In this document: one piece after another, positions 7,887 to 17,072 of the stretch
Layout: each line of letters starts with the position of its first letter
Position numbering within the stretch: the first letter of the stretch is position 1
Source: JAWKTT01 sp041398965
GTDB taxonomy: Bacteria; Planctomycetota; Planctomycetia; Planctomycetales; Planctomycetaceae
Length of the DNA: 64,000 nt
Assembly (NCBI GenBank): GCA_041398965.1
Contig: JAWKTT010000017.1
Coordinates: forward strand, 1-64,000
Direction of reading: 5' to 3'
The notes under the pieces: generated by a model
The model's database searches: none
What the model was told of the DNA's origin: nothing
What the model saw: only the letters and a program-made list of their open reading frames with translations
Position numbers and translations under genes: made by a program

Positions 7887-9634
7887 GTGTGTTGACGCCG
7901 CACCAAGACGGGGCATCGGGGACGAAAGGAGCAGAAAGCGTTTCTGGTTCCTTTGCGTCTCTCCCGTTTCTGTGGAGTTGGGGGCTGTTACTGATCCTCA
8001 GTTTCTATCGAGCCCCAATCCCCGGTATCAACGAGCCGCACTATCTCACCAAAGCCAAACACTTGTGGGACTCCGGATTTTGTCCGGGAGACTTCTTCCT
8101 TGACTCTTCCAATCCGCATCTCATCTTCTATGTTGCGATCGGATGGCTGACAACCTTCTGCTCTCTGACCACGACGGCGATTGTCGGCCGTATCGTGGCA
8201 CTCGGCCTGTTGGCGTGGGGCTGGGATCTCGCGAGTCGACACTGGTTGCGCAACGGAGCCTGTCGAGTGGTGGCGGTCCTGCTGTTTGTCTTCGCGGCGA
8301 ACCTTGGAACCCTCGCTGGCGAATGGATCATCGGAGGGATTGAGTCGAAGGTCTTTGCCTACGGTTTGCTGCTGGGAAGTGCAGGGTTGTGGCGAATGGG
8401 GAATTTACTCCGTGCGGCAACTCTGGCAGGACTCGCAGTCAGCTTTCACCCCGTTGTTGCCGGATGGTGGCTGATCGCTCTGCTGATTGGCCAAGCCCTA
8501 AAGTGGTCTCTCGATGCCGGACTTCGACGTTGGTGGCAGCGACCAAGGCAGCCCGTCGATGGGGCCTTAAAGCAAGAGACGATCGGCCACAAGGTCCCCC
8601 TCCGAACTTATGGAGTCGTCGGTCTCGTGGGGTTACTCACAGCACTCCCCGGTCTGCTTCCCGCGCTGATGATTCTCGGAGGCGACCCGGCTCTGTCGAA
8701 AGAGGCGAATCTCATTCAGCTCAAGTGGCGACTCGGCCACCACATTGACCCGTTGCTGTTTCCCGCCCGCATGTGGCAGTTTTACGGCGTCATGCTCGGG
8801 GCTTGGCTAATGTTGCTCGCAGCCTCTGCGATTTGGAGACGCTCGGCGAACGGTAACTCCGTCGCAGAAGACAACTCTGGCGGGATGGAGTCGGCATCGC
8901 TTGCGGGACTCTGCTGGTTTACGCTGGGGGCTTTGGTAATTGCTGCCTCGGGAGCAGCGGTCGGGTTTTCGGAACAGTGGCTCCCAACAGACTTCGCCGA
9001 AAAGCTGCGGTTGGCGCTGCTTAAATTCTACTTTTTCCGACTTGCCGACGTCGCGCTTCCCGCAGCCTTGTCTGTGACAGCGGTGTGGTGGCTGGATCGC
9101 TGGCTGACTCGTTTCGACAGCAATTCCCGGCGACACACTTGTTTGGGAGTCTGCCTCCTGATAGCGGCTATCGCGGTGGGAGTGACAACCGAACGTGACA
9201 TGTCAGACGGGTTAGGTTTTCAGCCAGATCCAGCCTTTGCACAGGCAGAGCTCGACCGCCTTGCCGCCGAGAAGCGTCAACAGTGGATCGAGGTCTGTGA
9301 TTGGATTCGGACATCGACCCCGCCCGATGCCGTCGTCGTGGCAACCAGTCTCGACACCTCTTGGGCAGTGAAGTGGTTTGCCGAGCGAACGGAGTTCTTC
9401 AGTTTCAAAGATTGCCCCCAAGAGCCTGCGGGGATTGTCGAATGGTGGCAACGTCGCCATCTCATCGCGAAGTGGCGCCAAGAGGCGAAAAAAGACGGAA
9501 CAGTCACCATTGCCGAGTTGCAGGAACTGCATGCCCTCACCGGCATCGACTACCTGCTTGTCACACGGTTCGGCCCCGTCGAAGCCCCCGCTGCCTATGA
9601 GCATGGGCCGTTCAAAGTCATCCCCATCCCATGA
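7883..9634 (+). CDS. Polytopic membrane protein, DUF6798/GT-C-like
   Basis: 583 residues, start GTG at 7883 overlapping the preceding stop (GTGA). About ten hydrophobic segments span residues 25-430. A soluble C-terminal domain of about 140 residues follows, with WIEVCDWIRTSTPPDAVVVA and SWAVKWFAERTEFFSFKDCP. The early loop INEPHYLTKAKHLWD with acidic and basic residues, many helices and a C-terminal soluble domain resemble GT-C membrane glycosyltransferases. I associate the C-terminal motif with DUF6798, from memory. It may transfer sugars from a lipid carrier, but no substrate can be named. Co-translation with the small basic protein is odd and may be only transcriptional packing. Confidence 0.85.
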   Translation: MSVLTPHQDGASGTKGAESVSGSFASLPFLWSWGLLLILSFYRAPIPGINEPHYLTKAKHLWDSGFCPGDFFLDSSNPHLIFYVAIGWLTTFCSLTTTAIVGRIVALGLLAWGWDLASRHWLRNGACRVVAVLLFVFAANLGTLAGEWIIGGIESKVFAYGLLLGSAGLWRMGNLLRAATLAGLAVSFHPVVAGWWLIALLIGQALKWSLDAGLRRWWQRPRQPVDGALKQETIGHKVPLRTYGVVGLVGLLTALPGLLPALMILGGDPALSKEANLIQLKWRLGHHIDPLLFPARMWQFYGVMLGAWLMLLAASAIWRRSANGNSVAEDNSGGMESASLAGLCWFTLGALVIAASGAAVGFSEQWLPTDFAEKLRLALLKFYFFRLADVALPAALSVTAVWWLDRWLTRFDSNSRRHTCLGVCLLIAAIAVGVTTERDMSDGLGFQPDPAFAQAELDRLAAEKRQQWIEVCDWIRTSTPPDAVVVATSLDTSWAVKWFAERTEFFSFKDCPQEPAGIVEWWQRRHLIAKWRQEAKKDGTVTIAELQELHALTGIDYLLVTRFGPVEAPAAYEHGPFKVIPIP

Positions 9635-9688
9635 GTTGCAACAATGCCATTGGACCGCGCGGATAAGGTGCCCGCCGAGTGACCGCAG

Positions 9689-10750
9689 CTACTTCCGCAG
9701 CCAGTCCGCAATCCAAAGCTGGCTACTTCCATCCTCTGTGCGGCTCGACGTCCACATCAACTTCTTTCCATCTGGACTGAAGACCGGCAACACATCCGCC
9801 TTTTCGTGATAGGTGATGCGGGTCGCTGCGCCCCCTTCAAAGGTCGTTGCCGTCGACGTGATCTCCATGGTGTACAAGTCGAAGTTCGCTCCCATTGGCC
9901 CCCGGCTGTAATCGGCCCGTGCCCAGACGATGTACTTTCCACTGGGATGGAAGTATGGAGCCCAGTTGACAGTGTTCGGGTCGTTTGTCAGTTGAACTTC
10001 CGTTTTACCATCGACAGAGACCGCGTATAACTGAAGCATGTGCTCTTTGTCCCGGTCACTCCGGAAGATGATCCACTTGTCATCGGGCGAAAAGAACGGC
10101 CCCCCGTCGTAGCCATCGACGTTTGTCACCTGACGCACGTTCGAGCCATCGGCATCCATGACGAAGATCTCCGGGTCACCATCGCGCGATGATGTGAAGA
10201 CGATCTGCTTCCCATCATGCGAGTAACTCCCCTCGGCGTCATACCCTGGGCTGTTCGTCAACTGCTTGAGATTCGTCCCATCGACGTCGCAAACATAGAT
10301 GTCCATCGAGGTGTCGAAGTCCCATTGATACCGACGGTGCCCCCCTTCACGAGCCGCCACGCGAGCTTCCTTTTCGATCTTCTCGATCTCGGGATGCTGA
10401 TGAGCCGAGCCGAAGAGAACCTGCTTGCCATCGCGGGTGAAGTAAGCACACGTCGTTCGGCCACGGCCGGGAGAAATGCGGTACGGCTCCTTCTCGCTGA
10501 GTGACTGCACATAGATCTGATAGAACGGATATCCGACGGGATATGCCTGATACACGATCGATTCTCCATCGGGAGAGAAGTATCCCTCGCCGGCACGAGG
10601 CAAGCCGGAAGTCACCTGATGGATGTTTCCCAGGTACTTCGCTTCTGCGGCGTCGACTTCCGAAATTTCGGCTTCAGCAGCCGACGAGATGTTTACCAGC
10701 AAGAGTGCGAAGAGCATCGACAGGGCGAGCCAGTGGCGTGACATGTACAT
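9689..10750 (-). CDS. Periplasmic TolB-like beta-propeller (PD40 repeats)
   Basis: 353 residues from the ATG at 10750; this places a clean signal peptide (MYMSRHWLALSMLFALLLVN, then SSAAEA) at the N-terminus. The body is made of PD40/WD40-like blades: GYFSPDGESIVYQAYP, AYFTRDGKQVLFGS, SYSHDGKQIVFTSSRDGDPE, FFSPDDKWIIFRSDRD, YFHPSGKYIVWARAD and VFSPDGKKLMWTSSRTEDG. About six blades can be counted, as in the TolB C-terminal propeller. No TolB N-terminal domain or catalytic domain is present. Such proteins act as scaffolds or bind partners in the periplasm. It lies tail-to-tail with the upstream membrane protein, 54 bp apart. Confidence 0.88.
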   Translation of the reverse strand: MYMSRHWLALSMLFALLLVNISSAAEAEISEVDAAEAKYLGNIHQVTSGLPRAGEGYFSPDGESIVYQAYPVGYPFYQIYVQSLSEKEPYRISPGRGRTTCAYFTRDGKQVLFGSAHQHPEIEKIEKEARVAAREGGHRRYQWDFDTSMDIYVCDVDGTNLKQLTNSPGYDAEGSYSHDGKQIVFTSSRDGDPEIFVMDADGSNVRQVTNVDGYDGGPFFSPDDKWIIFRSDRDKEHMLQLYAVSVDGKTEVQLTNDPNTVNWAPYFHPSGKYIVWARADYSRGPMGANFDLYTMEITSTATTFEGGAATRITYHEKADVLPVFSPDGKKLMWTSSRTEDGSSQLWIADWLRK

Positions 10751-10924
10751 TCTCGAATTCCCATTAAGGTAAAGACCCTCGTCCAATGGATCACGAGGCA
10801 AAGTGGAGTGTCGTTTCGTGAATTGTTCTTTCTCAGTCCAGTCTTCCGTTTCCAATGAGGCACTGAGCACGACCGGTGCGCACGTCGGTCCGTGTCATCA
10901 GTCGGTCTTTGATTCGATCGTTGA

Positions 10925-11569
10925 TTATTCGCGGGCTTCCTTCATCTTGGCGACGAACGCTGCAGCTTGCTGCTGAATGCGAGACATGTCCCCCTTCTTG
11001 AGGGCCTCTTGTTCAACCAAGGCCGACCCCAACCCGACGGCACAGGCTCCCGCTTTCACAAAGGCGGGAAGTGTGTCGAGGTTAACGCCCCCTGTCGGCA
11101 GCAGTCGAATTTGTGGCAATGGACCATGAACATTCTTCAGGTAGCTCGGCCCACCGATGTCGGCTGGAAACACCTTGACGATGTCGGCTCCCGCTTCCCA
11201 GGCCGTCAGAATTTCGGTCGGGGTGAAGGCTCCGCACATCACCAGCTTGTCATACCGACGACAGAGGCGGATGACGTCAACATTGACGGTCGGCGTCACG
11301 ATGTACTCGGCTCCCGCGAGGATCGCTGCTCGGGCTGTCTCTGTGTCCAGCACAGTCCCCGCCCCCAGCAGAATGCGATCACCCAACTCGTTATGAACCT
11401 GCCGCAAAGTGTCCAGCACTCCGGGGACAGTAAACGTGACCTCGATGACGTCAATCCCTCCATCGTACAACGCCTGTGACACCTTCACGAGTTGATCGCC
11501 GGAAGGTGCCCGAATGATCGCAACCAACCCCAGATCCAAGACTCGCTGCAAGTTGGAATGAGCACTCAT
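10925..11569 (-). CDS. eda: 2-dehydro-3-deoxyphosphogluconate (KDPG) / 4-hydroxy-2-oxoglutarate aldolase
   Basis: 214 residues from ATG at 11569, the normal length; upstream in-frame codons come from a repeat element and are unlikely to be translated. The class I KDPG aldolase fold is clear: LVAIIRA (strand 1), DVIEVTFTVPG with the catalytic Glu, LLGAGTV, YIVTPTVN, GAFTPTEI, and ADIVKVFPAD with the Schiff-base Lys. LLPTGGVN and AVGLGSALV form the phosphate site. It cleaves KDPG to pyruvate and glyceraldehyde 3-phosphate (Entner-Doudoroff) or 4-hydroxy-2-oxoglutarate to pyruvate and glyoxylate. No edd or kdgK is adjacent, so which sugar pathway it serves (gluconate, uronates) is undetermined. 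Confidence 0.93.
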   Translation of the reverse strand: MSAHSNLQRVLDLGLVAIIRAPSGDQLVKVSQALYDGGIDVIEVTFTVPGVLDTLRQVHNELGDRILLGAGTVLDTETARAAILAGAEYIVTPTVNVDVIRLCRRYDKLVMCGAFTPTEILTAWEAGADIVKVFPADIGGPSYLKNVHGPLPQIRLLPTGGVNLDTLPAFVKAGACAVGLGSALVEQEALKKGDMSRIQQQAAAFVAKMKEARE

Positions 11570-11679
11570 TACGATGGTTCCGTTCAAAAGTATCAGGCGG
11601 GCGAAAGCCCGGGCAGTTTGTGCAATGCGGTCCGTCGGACAGCCGGGGGCACTATACCCTGACCGTCCCTGATCGTTTC

Positions 11680-11722
11680 CTTTCGCTCGGCGAAAGAAAC
11701 CCTCCTTTCGCGGAGCGAAAGG
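11680..11722. repeat. REP-like double hairpin
   Basis: Two adjacent palindromes with shared sequence occur here. The first is CTTTCGC-TCG-GCGAAAG at 11680-11696; the second is CCTTTCGC-GGA-GCGAAAGG at 11704-11722. They share the CTTTCGC/GCGAAAG core, so each can form a hairpin, and the two together can also pair with each other. The element sits between two minus-strand genes. Its form (paired short palindromes between genes) is that of REP/BIME-type repeats. Confidence 0.7.
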
Positions 11723-11787
11723 CGACAATCATTGTTATTGGGGGCGCTGACAGTGATCGTTCGACTCCGACAGACGACCCATGTCGT

Positions 11788-12273
11788 CTACTCTGCAGCC
11801 GCGAACTCTTCGGCATACTCGACGACCCATTGATCGACCATATCACAAAACGTGGAGAGATCGAGTTGTTCAAGCTGTTGGTAGTGTCGTCGATGAAACA
11901 GCTCACGGTTACGAATGGCTCCCTTCGCGACGAGCTCAACGATCGGCTTCGAACCAAACGGCGTCACGACCATCTCGAGTCGACTGTACAGGCTGCGTGA
12001 GGTGATCCCGGCACTGAAGTTGAGGTCATCTCGGGTGACCTTGGCCCCCCATCCGGACTCCCCCATCAGGGATTCGTAGTGAAATCCGGGAAAGTGATCG
12101 GCGAGCTTCTTGAGACACTCTTCGACCCTCTCAGACAACTCGAGTCGGGCGGTCGAGTAGAGCGAACGGAGTTCATCGTCGGTCAACTTCTTGGCGGCCT
12201 CTTCGCGGTCCTTCGTCGCACGGCTGTGCTGGCCTCGCTGAATGGCACGTTCCAGACGGTCTTCAAAGTTCAT
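11788..12273 (-). CDS. Hypothetical protein, 161 aa
   Basis: I do not recognise a named family. From the ATG at 12273 (MNFEDRLERAIQRG) the protein is predicted soluble and mostly helical at the N-terminus (residues 1-60, charged, with KKLTDDELRSLYSTARLELS). It has a mixed centre (HFPGFHYESLMGESGWGAKVTRDDLNF) and an acidic C-terminus (DMVDQWVVEYAEEFAAAE). No signal peptide or membrane segment is seen. A TTG four codons upstream is an alternative start. It is followed 3' by the REP-like element and eda, and preceded by carA 54 bp upstream, so it may be co-transcribed with carA. The composition matches its neighbours, which supports a real gene. Confidence 0.75.
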   Translation of the reverse strand: MNFEDRLERAIQRGQHSRATKDREEAAKKLTDDELRSLYSTARLELSERVEECLKKLADHFPGFHYESLMGESGWGAKVTRDDLNFSAGITSRSLYSRLEMVVTPFGSKPIVELVAKGAIRNRELFHRRHYQQLEQLDLSTFCDMVDQWVVEYAEEFAAAE

Positions 12274-12327
12274 CGCAAGGCTCAAGGGGATCGGGCGTGG
12301 ACGTCAGGAAGGGGCGAGGCGAAAGAC

Positions 12328-13476
12328 TTAGGGTGACGGTGTGGCCTGGGCTTCCATCATCTCTCGGAAGAGGCCGAACAGGTAGTGGCTGTCGTGTGGA
12401 CCGGCTGACGCCTCGGGGTGATACTGCACGCTGAAGGCCCGCTGCTGAAGGTCTCGAATCCCCTCGACAGTCTGGTCGTTCAGGTTCGTATGCGTCACCT
12501 CGACCCCAGCAGGGAGTGAGTCCGACTCGAGAGCGAATCCATGATTTTGTGACGTGATTTCGACTCGACCCGTATCATGATTCATGACCGGCTGGTTGGC
12601 TCCACGATGGCCAAACTTCAACTTGTAAATCTTCGCTCCAAGGGCCAATCCCAGCAACTGATGCCCGAGACAGATACCGAATATCGGGAGTTTTCCGAGT
12701 AGCCCTTGAATGGTCTTAATGGCGTAGTCCAAAGGACGGGGGTCCCCCGGACCGTTCGAGAGGAAAACTCCATCAGGGTTGTGCGACAGCACTTCTTCGG
12801 CGGTTGATGTTCCGGGAACAACCGTCACCCGACAGCCCATCTCCCGTAAATGGCGGGGGATATTCCATTTCATTCCATAATCGATGGCAACGACGTGTGG
12901 GGCCGATTCGTGCGAACCGCTCCAAGGTGACGGGGTCGATGCGCATCTCATGTAGGAGTTGAGCGGCTCGTCCCAGTTGGACGCCCCCTCGGGCATCACG
13001 TCGCGAACAAGGTCCAGCCCGACAAGCTCTGGGCTGGTCTGGGCCTTCTTAACGAGAGACGCATCGTCAAGATCGACGGTCGAAATCACACCGGTCATTG
13101 CTCCTGTCGTCCGGATTTTGCGAACGAGCGCTCGGGTGTCAATCCCCTCAATCCCGACGACGCCGTGCTGCCGCAGGTAGTCATCCAATGAGGTGGTCGA
13201 TCGGAAGTTGCTCGGTTCGCGGCAAAGTTCCCGGACAACAAAGCCCCGCAGACGCAGTCCGCCACTTTCGACATCCTCAGGGTTGATGCCGTAGTTCCCG
13301 ATCAACGGGTACGTCATGGTGACGATTTGGCCGTTATAGGAAGGGTCGGTCAGAATCTCTTGATAGCCGGTCATGCTCGTGTTGAACACAACCTCACCGT
13401 AAACCTCACCCTCGGCCCCGAATGCGATCCCTGTAAAAACCGTTCCGTCGGCAAGTGCCAGCTTTGCGATGCTCAT
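12328..13476 (-). CDS. carA: Carbamoyl-phosphate synthase small subunit (glutaminase)
   Basis: 382 residues, typical for CarA. The N-terminal CPSase small-subunit domain has LALADGTVFTGIAFGAEG and VFNTSMTGYQEILTDPSY. The C-terminal class I glutamine amidotransferase domain has FLSNGPGDPRP, the nucleophile motif PIFGICLGHQLLGLALG, the KFGHRGANQPV loop, TSQNHGFAL and the catalytic HPEASAGPHDS. It hydrolyses glutamine and channels ammonia to CarB to make carbamoyl phosphate for pyrimidines and arginine. The ATG at 13476 is preceded by AAGAAGAG. carB is not in the window. A plausible operon with the downstream 161-aa gene exists (54 bp gap). Confidence 0.97.
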   Translation of the reverse strand: MSIAKLALADGTVFTGIAFGAEGEVYGEVVFNTSMTGYQEILTDPSYNGQIVTMTYPLIGNYGINPEDVESGGLRLRGFVVRELCREPSNFRSTTSLDDYLRQHGVVGIEGIDTRALVRKIRTTGAMTGVISTVDLDDASLVKKAQTSPELVGLDLVRDVMPEGASNWDEPLNSYMRCASTPSPWSGSHESAPHVVAIDYGMKWNIPRHLREMGCRVTVVPGTSTAEEVLSHNPDGVFLSNGPGDPRPLDYAIKTIQGLLGKLPIFGICLGHQLLGLALGAKIYKLKFGHRGANQPVMNHDTGRVEITSQNHGFALESDSLPAGVEVTHTNLNDQTVEGIRDLQQRAFSVQYHPEASAGPHDSHYLFGLFREMMEAQATPSP

Positions 13477-14009
13477 GAAAACTCTTCTTTTTCCAGTAAT
13501 TCCAATCGTGAGGGGGCACCAGACAACTGCAGCCCACTCGACTCAGCCGAATTCGCCACAGCGTTCTGTACATGTTAGCCAGACATTCTGGAAAGGGAAC
13601 GACGGGAGCCACCTCTGGCGATCAGATTTTCCGTATCCATTGACATCCTGGTGAGAGCAGAGTCGTTCGCCATCCAGAAAACCGGGAGAGTTCCCCTAAA
13701 CGCTCGACCGACTCCTGAGGGGAACACCATAATGAGTCGCCAGTAGCCGGGCGACATCCGAGAATCGGGAATTCGGTGAGATACTGATGATGCACTTTCG
13801 CTAGAGGATGACTAAGATTGACAGAGCGACCGCGTCCCGCGTGGTGTTGCCGGAGTTTCGGTGTTCCACGAAGATCACCACTTCCGACAGCAAACTCCAC
13901 AAAGCAAACGCTGTCGTCAGCCTGGTCCTTGCCAGACTCAAGATCGTCCCGACGCAGAATCGTTCCCATCAGGTTCCCCTACCGCCCGCTTCGGCCCCGA
14001 ACTTCGACC
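13477..14009. other. Divergent intergenic region between carA and sucA
   Basis: About 530 bp with no supported gene. An in-frame extension of sucA up to 13818 exists but lacks homology to the enzyme and is rejected as coding. Promoters for both divergent genes should lie here. I see no convincing PyrR/ArgR-type operator and no clear riboswitch. Confidence 0.5.
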
Positions 14010-16844
14010 ATGACCAACCCCTCCTCGCGATCAATCAACAGTGGCAGCCTGAGTTACCTTGAAGACCTCTACGCTCAGTATGTCTCGGGCAAGGGAAGCG
14101 TCCCGCAAGAGTGGCGTGATTACTTTCAGTCGCTGCAAAACGGCAACGGGGCGTCTCAAACGACGCTTCCCCTGACCAACGGCAACGGCCCGTTCCCACG
14201 ACGCAGCATCTTTAATCCGCCAAGTGGGGGGGGTGACGCCGGTGCTTCGTTTCAGACGAACGCGAAACAGAATCACCAGATTGCCTCTCTTCAAGAACGG
14301 CTCGATCAACTGATTCGCAACTACCGTGTTCGTGGACACATTCTCGCCCGCCTCGACCCACTCGGCAAAAAAAACGATAGCCCCCCGGAACTCGACCCTG
14401 CGTTCTACGGGTTTACCGAAGAAGACCTCGACCGCGAGATGTCGACTTCGTGGGTTGGCGGACCGTCGACTCGAACCTTGCGGGGAATCATCAACTGGCT
14501 GAAGCAAACCTACTGCCGCTCCATTGGCGCGCAGTTCATGCACATCGACAGCCTGACCGATCGTCAGTGGCTGCAAACACGAATGGAAGAGACTGGAAAC
14601 CGCATCAAGCTTTCAAGAGACGAGCAGGTCCGCATTCTCAGTCGTCTCGTCGATGCGGTCGCGTTCGAAGAGTTCATCGCCAAGAAGTTTGTCGGTGCGA
14701 AGAGTTTTTCGCTCGAAGGGGCCGAGTCTCTCATTCCACTTCTCGATATGGCGATCGAGAAATGCGGCAACGATGGGGCCCAGGAGATCGTCATCGGCAT
14801 GGCTCATCGCGGTCGGCTGAACGTGCTGGCTAACATTATGGGGAAAAGTCCCCGACAGATTTTCCGAGAGTTTGACGACAAAGACCCTCATCTGCATCTC
14901 GGACGGGGAGACGTAAAATATCACTTGGGGCACAGCCGCGATTGGATCACAACGCGCGGACACAAGGTTCACCTTTCGCTCTGCTTCAACCCGAGTCACC
15001 TCGAATATGTCAATACGGTGGCTCTCGGTCGACTACGGGCAAAACAGGACCGTTTTGGGGACTTCGAGCGCCAACGTGGGGTCTGTTTCCTGATTCATGG
15101 CGATGCAGCCTTCGCTGGCGAAGGGGTCGTTCAGGAAACGTTGAACCTCAGCAAACTACTCGGATATCGGGTCGGAGGTGCGATTCACATTGTGGTGAAC
15201 AACCAGGTTGGCTTTACAACACCTCCGAACGAAGCCCGTTCGACTGTCTACGCGACCGACATTGCCAAGATGTTGCAGAGCCCAATTCTGCATGTGAACG
15301 GCGAAGACCCTGAAGCGGTCGCCCAATGCATCACACTCGCTCTCGACTTCCGCCGAACATTCAAACGGGATGTCGTTATCGACATGTACTGCTACCGTCG
15401 GCGGGGACACAACGAAGGGGACGAGCCGGAATTCACACAGCCCTTGATGTATCGCAAGATCAAACAGCGACCGAGTGTGTACGAAGGGTATCTCGAACAC
15501 TTACTCGCATTACGCGGCGTCACCCGTGAAGAGGCCAACGAAATCTTTGATCGCCGTCGAACCGTTCTCGAAAACGAGCTGGCCGAGGCTCGAAGAGACG
15601 ACTACATTCGATGTTTTGATCACCTGGGTGGTTTCTGGGGGAACTACCATGGCGGCCCCGTTAGCGAAGCCGACCATCCTGTCACCGGAGTTTCGGCCGA
15701 ACGAGTTGCCTCTGTCACTCGGAGAATGACAGAAGTCCCGGAAGGGTTTGTGCCGCATCCCAAAGCCGAGCGCATTCTGGCGTCCCGTCGCGAAATGGCG
15801 GATGGAACTCGCCCCTTCGACTGGGGTGGAGCCGAAATGGCTGCCTTCGGAACGATCTTGTCCGAGGGGCGACGACTCCGCATCACCGGGCAGGATGCTC
15901 GCCGGGGAACTTTCAGTCATCGACACGCAGTTCTCGTCGACTACGAACATGGCAAACTGCATCATCTCCTGAAAAACATTGCCCCGGAAAAAGGACAAGT
16001 CAACATCTACAACAGTCCGCTTTCTGAGGCGGGCGTTCTCGGATTTGAATATGGCTATAGCCTGGATTGCCCAGAAGGCCTCGTAATCTGGGAGGCCCAG
16101 TTTGGCGACTTCATGAACTGCGCTCAGGTCATCATCGACCAGTTCATCGCCAGTGCCGAGGATAAGTGGGATCGACTCAGCGGTTTGGTCATGCTGTTGC
16201 CGCACGGATTTGAAGGGCAGGGACCAGAACACTCTTCTGCGCGAATCGAACGCTTCCTGATGCTGGCTGCAGAAGACAACATGCAGATCGCCCAACCCTC
16301 GACCCCCGCTCAACACTTCCATTTGCTGCGACGGCAAGCCATGCGGGCGTGGAAGAAACCGTTGATCGTCTTCACGCCCAAAAGCCTGTTGCGTCATCCC
16401 GCCTGCACGGCCTCAATGGACGACCTTGTTCATGGGCAGTTCGAGCCCGTCATTGGCGACACCCTGGTCGATCCTCGGAAGACATCGCGAATTCTCCTCT
16501 GTTCGGGACGAGTATACTACGATCTCATCGAACGCCGCGAACAACAAGGACGCAACGACATCGCGATTGTTCGGCTCGAAGAATTCCATCCGTTTCCTTT
16601 CAGCCACCTTCAGGCGGCCCTCGCCCCCTTTGAGGACCACATCCCCGTGGTGTGGGTACAGGATGAACCGAAGAACATGGGGGCATGGCCGTATCTGAGA
16701 ATGAACTTTGGCCAAACGATCGCAGATCGATTTGTTCTGCACGGAGTCACCCGAGCCGCCTCCGCCAGTCCCGCCACCGGTTCTGCCCGCTGCCACCGAC
16801 TCGAACAAGAAGCCCTATTGGCAGAGGCGTTTGCGGAAACGTAA
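14010..16844 (+). CDS. sucA: 2-oxoglutarate dehydrogenase E1 component
   Basis: 944 residues from the ATG at 14010, close to the usual ~930. The N-terminal E2-binding segment starts SYLEDLYAQYVSGKGSVPQE. The ThDP-binding E1 core has FSLEGAESLIPLLDMAIEK, IVIGMAHRGRLNVLANIMGK, GDVKYHLGHS, CFLIHGDAAFAGEGVVQET, NNQVGFTT and YRRRGHNEGDEP. The transketolase-like pyrimidine domain has SEAGVLGFEYGYSL and LLPHGFEGQGPEHSSARIER. The C-terminal domain ends with WVQDEPKNMGAWPYLRMNFG. It decarboxylates 2-oxoglutarate and transfers the succinyl group to the E2 lipoyl domain. No sucB or lpd gene is adjacent. No strong Shine-Dalgarno is visible before the chosen start; the start is set by homology. Confidence 0.97.
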   Translation: MTNPSSRSINSGSLSYLEDLYAQYVSGKGSVPQEWRDYFQSLQNGNGASQTTLPLTNGNGPFPRRSIFNPPSGGGDAGASFQTNAKQNHQIASLQERLDQLIRNYRVRGHILARLDPLGKKNDSPPELDPAFYGFTEEDLDREMSTSWVGGPSTRTLRGIINWLKQTYCRSIGAQFMHIDSLTDRQWLQTRMEETGNRIKLSRDEQVRILSRLVDAVAFEEFIAKKFVGAKSFSLEGAESLIPLLDMAIEKCGNDGAQEIVIGMAHRGRLNVLANIMGKSPRQIFREFDDKDPHLHLGRGDVKYHLGHSRDWITTRGHKVHLSLCFNPSHLEYVNTVALGRLRAKQDRFGDFERQRGVCFLIHGDAAFAGEGVVQETLNLSKLLGYRVGGAIHIVVNNQVGFTTPPNEARSTVYATDIAKMLQSPILHVNGEDPEAVAQCITLALDFRRTFKRDVVIDMYCYRRRGHNEGDEPEFTQPLMYRKIKQRPSVYEGYLEHLLALRGVTREEANEIFDRRRTVLENELAEARRDDYIRCFDHLGGFWGNYHGGPVSEADHPVTGVSAERVASVTRRMTEVPEGFVPHPKAERILASRREMADGTRPFDWGGAEMAAFGTILSEGRRLRITGQDARRGTFSHRHAVLVDYEHGKLHHLLKNIAPEKGQVNIYNSPLSEAGVLGFEYGYSLDCPEGLVIWEAQFGDFMNCAQVIIDQFIASAEDKWDRLSGLVMLLPHGFEGQGPEHSSARIERFLMLAAEDNMQIAQPSTPAQHFHLLRRQAMRAWKKPLIVFTPKSLLRHPACTASMDDLVHGQFEPVIGDTLVDPRKTSRILLCSGRVYYDLIERREQQGRNDIAIVRLEEFHPFPFSHLQAALAPFEDHIPVVWVQDEPKNMGAWPYLRMNFGQTIADRFVLHGVTRAASASPATGSARCHRLEQEALLAEAFAET

Positions 16845-17072
16845 TCCGACAGAGGGACGGGATCAGGGAAACGCACTTCTTCCAGCATACTTCACGCGAT
16901 CATCAGGGGGACGTTGTCAAATTGCTGGAAGTGGAGAGTTGATGTCGTCGCCATTTGGGGACAGCAGATTTAGGCAATCACTGAAACACTATCCGGGCGA
17001 CACGCCTGCACCTTGTTCAATATTCAGTTGCAGAATTGCGATTGGTCATCTCTTTCGGGAAGCATACACGTC

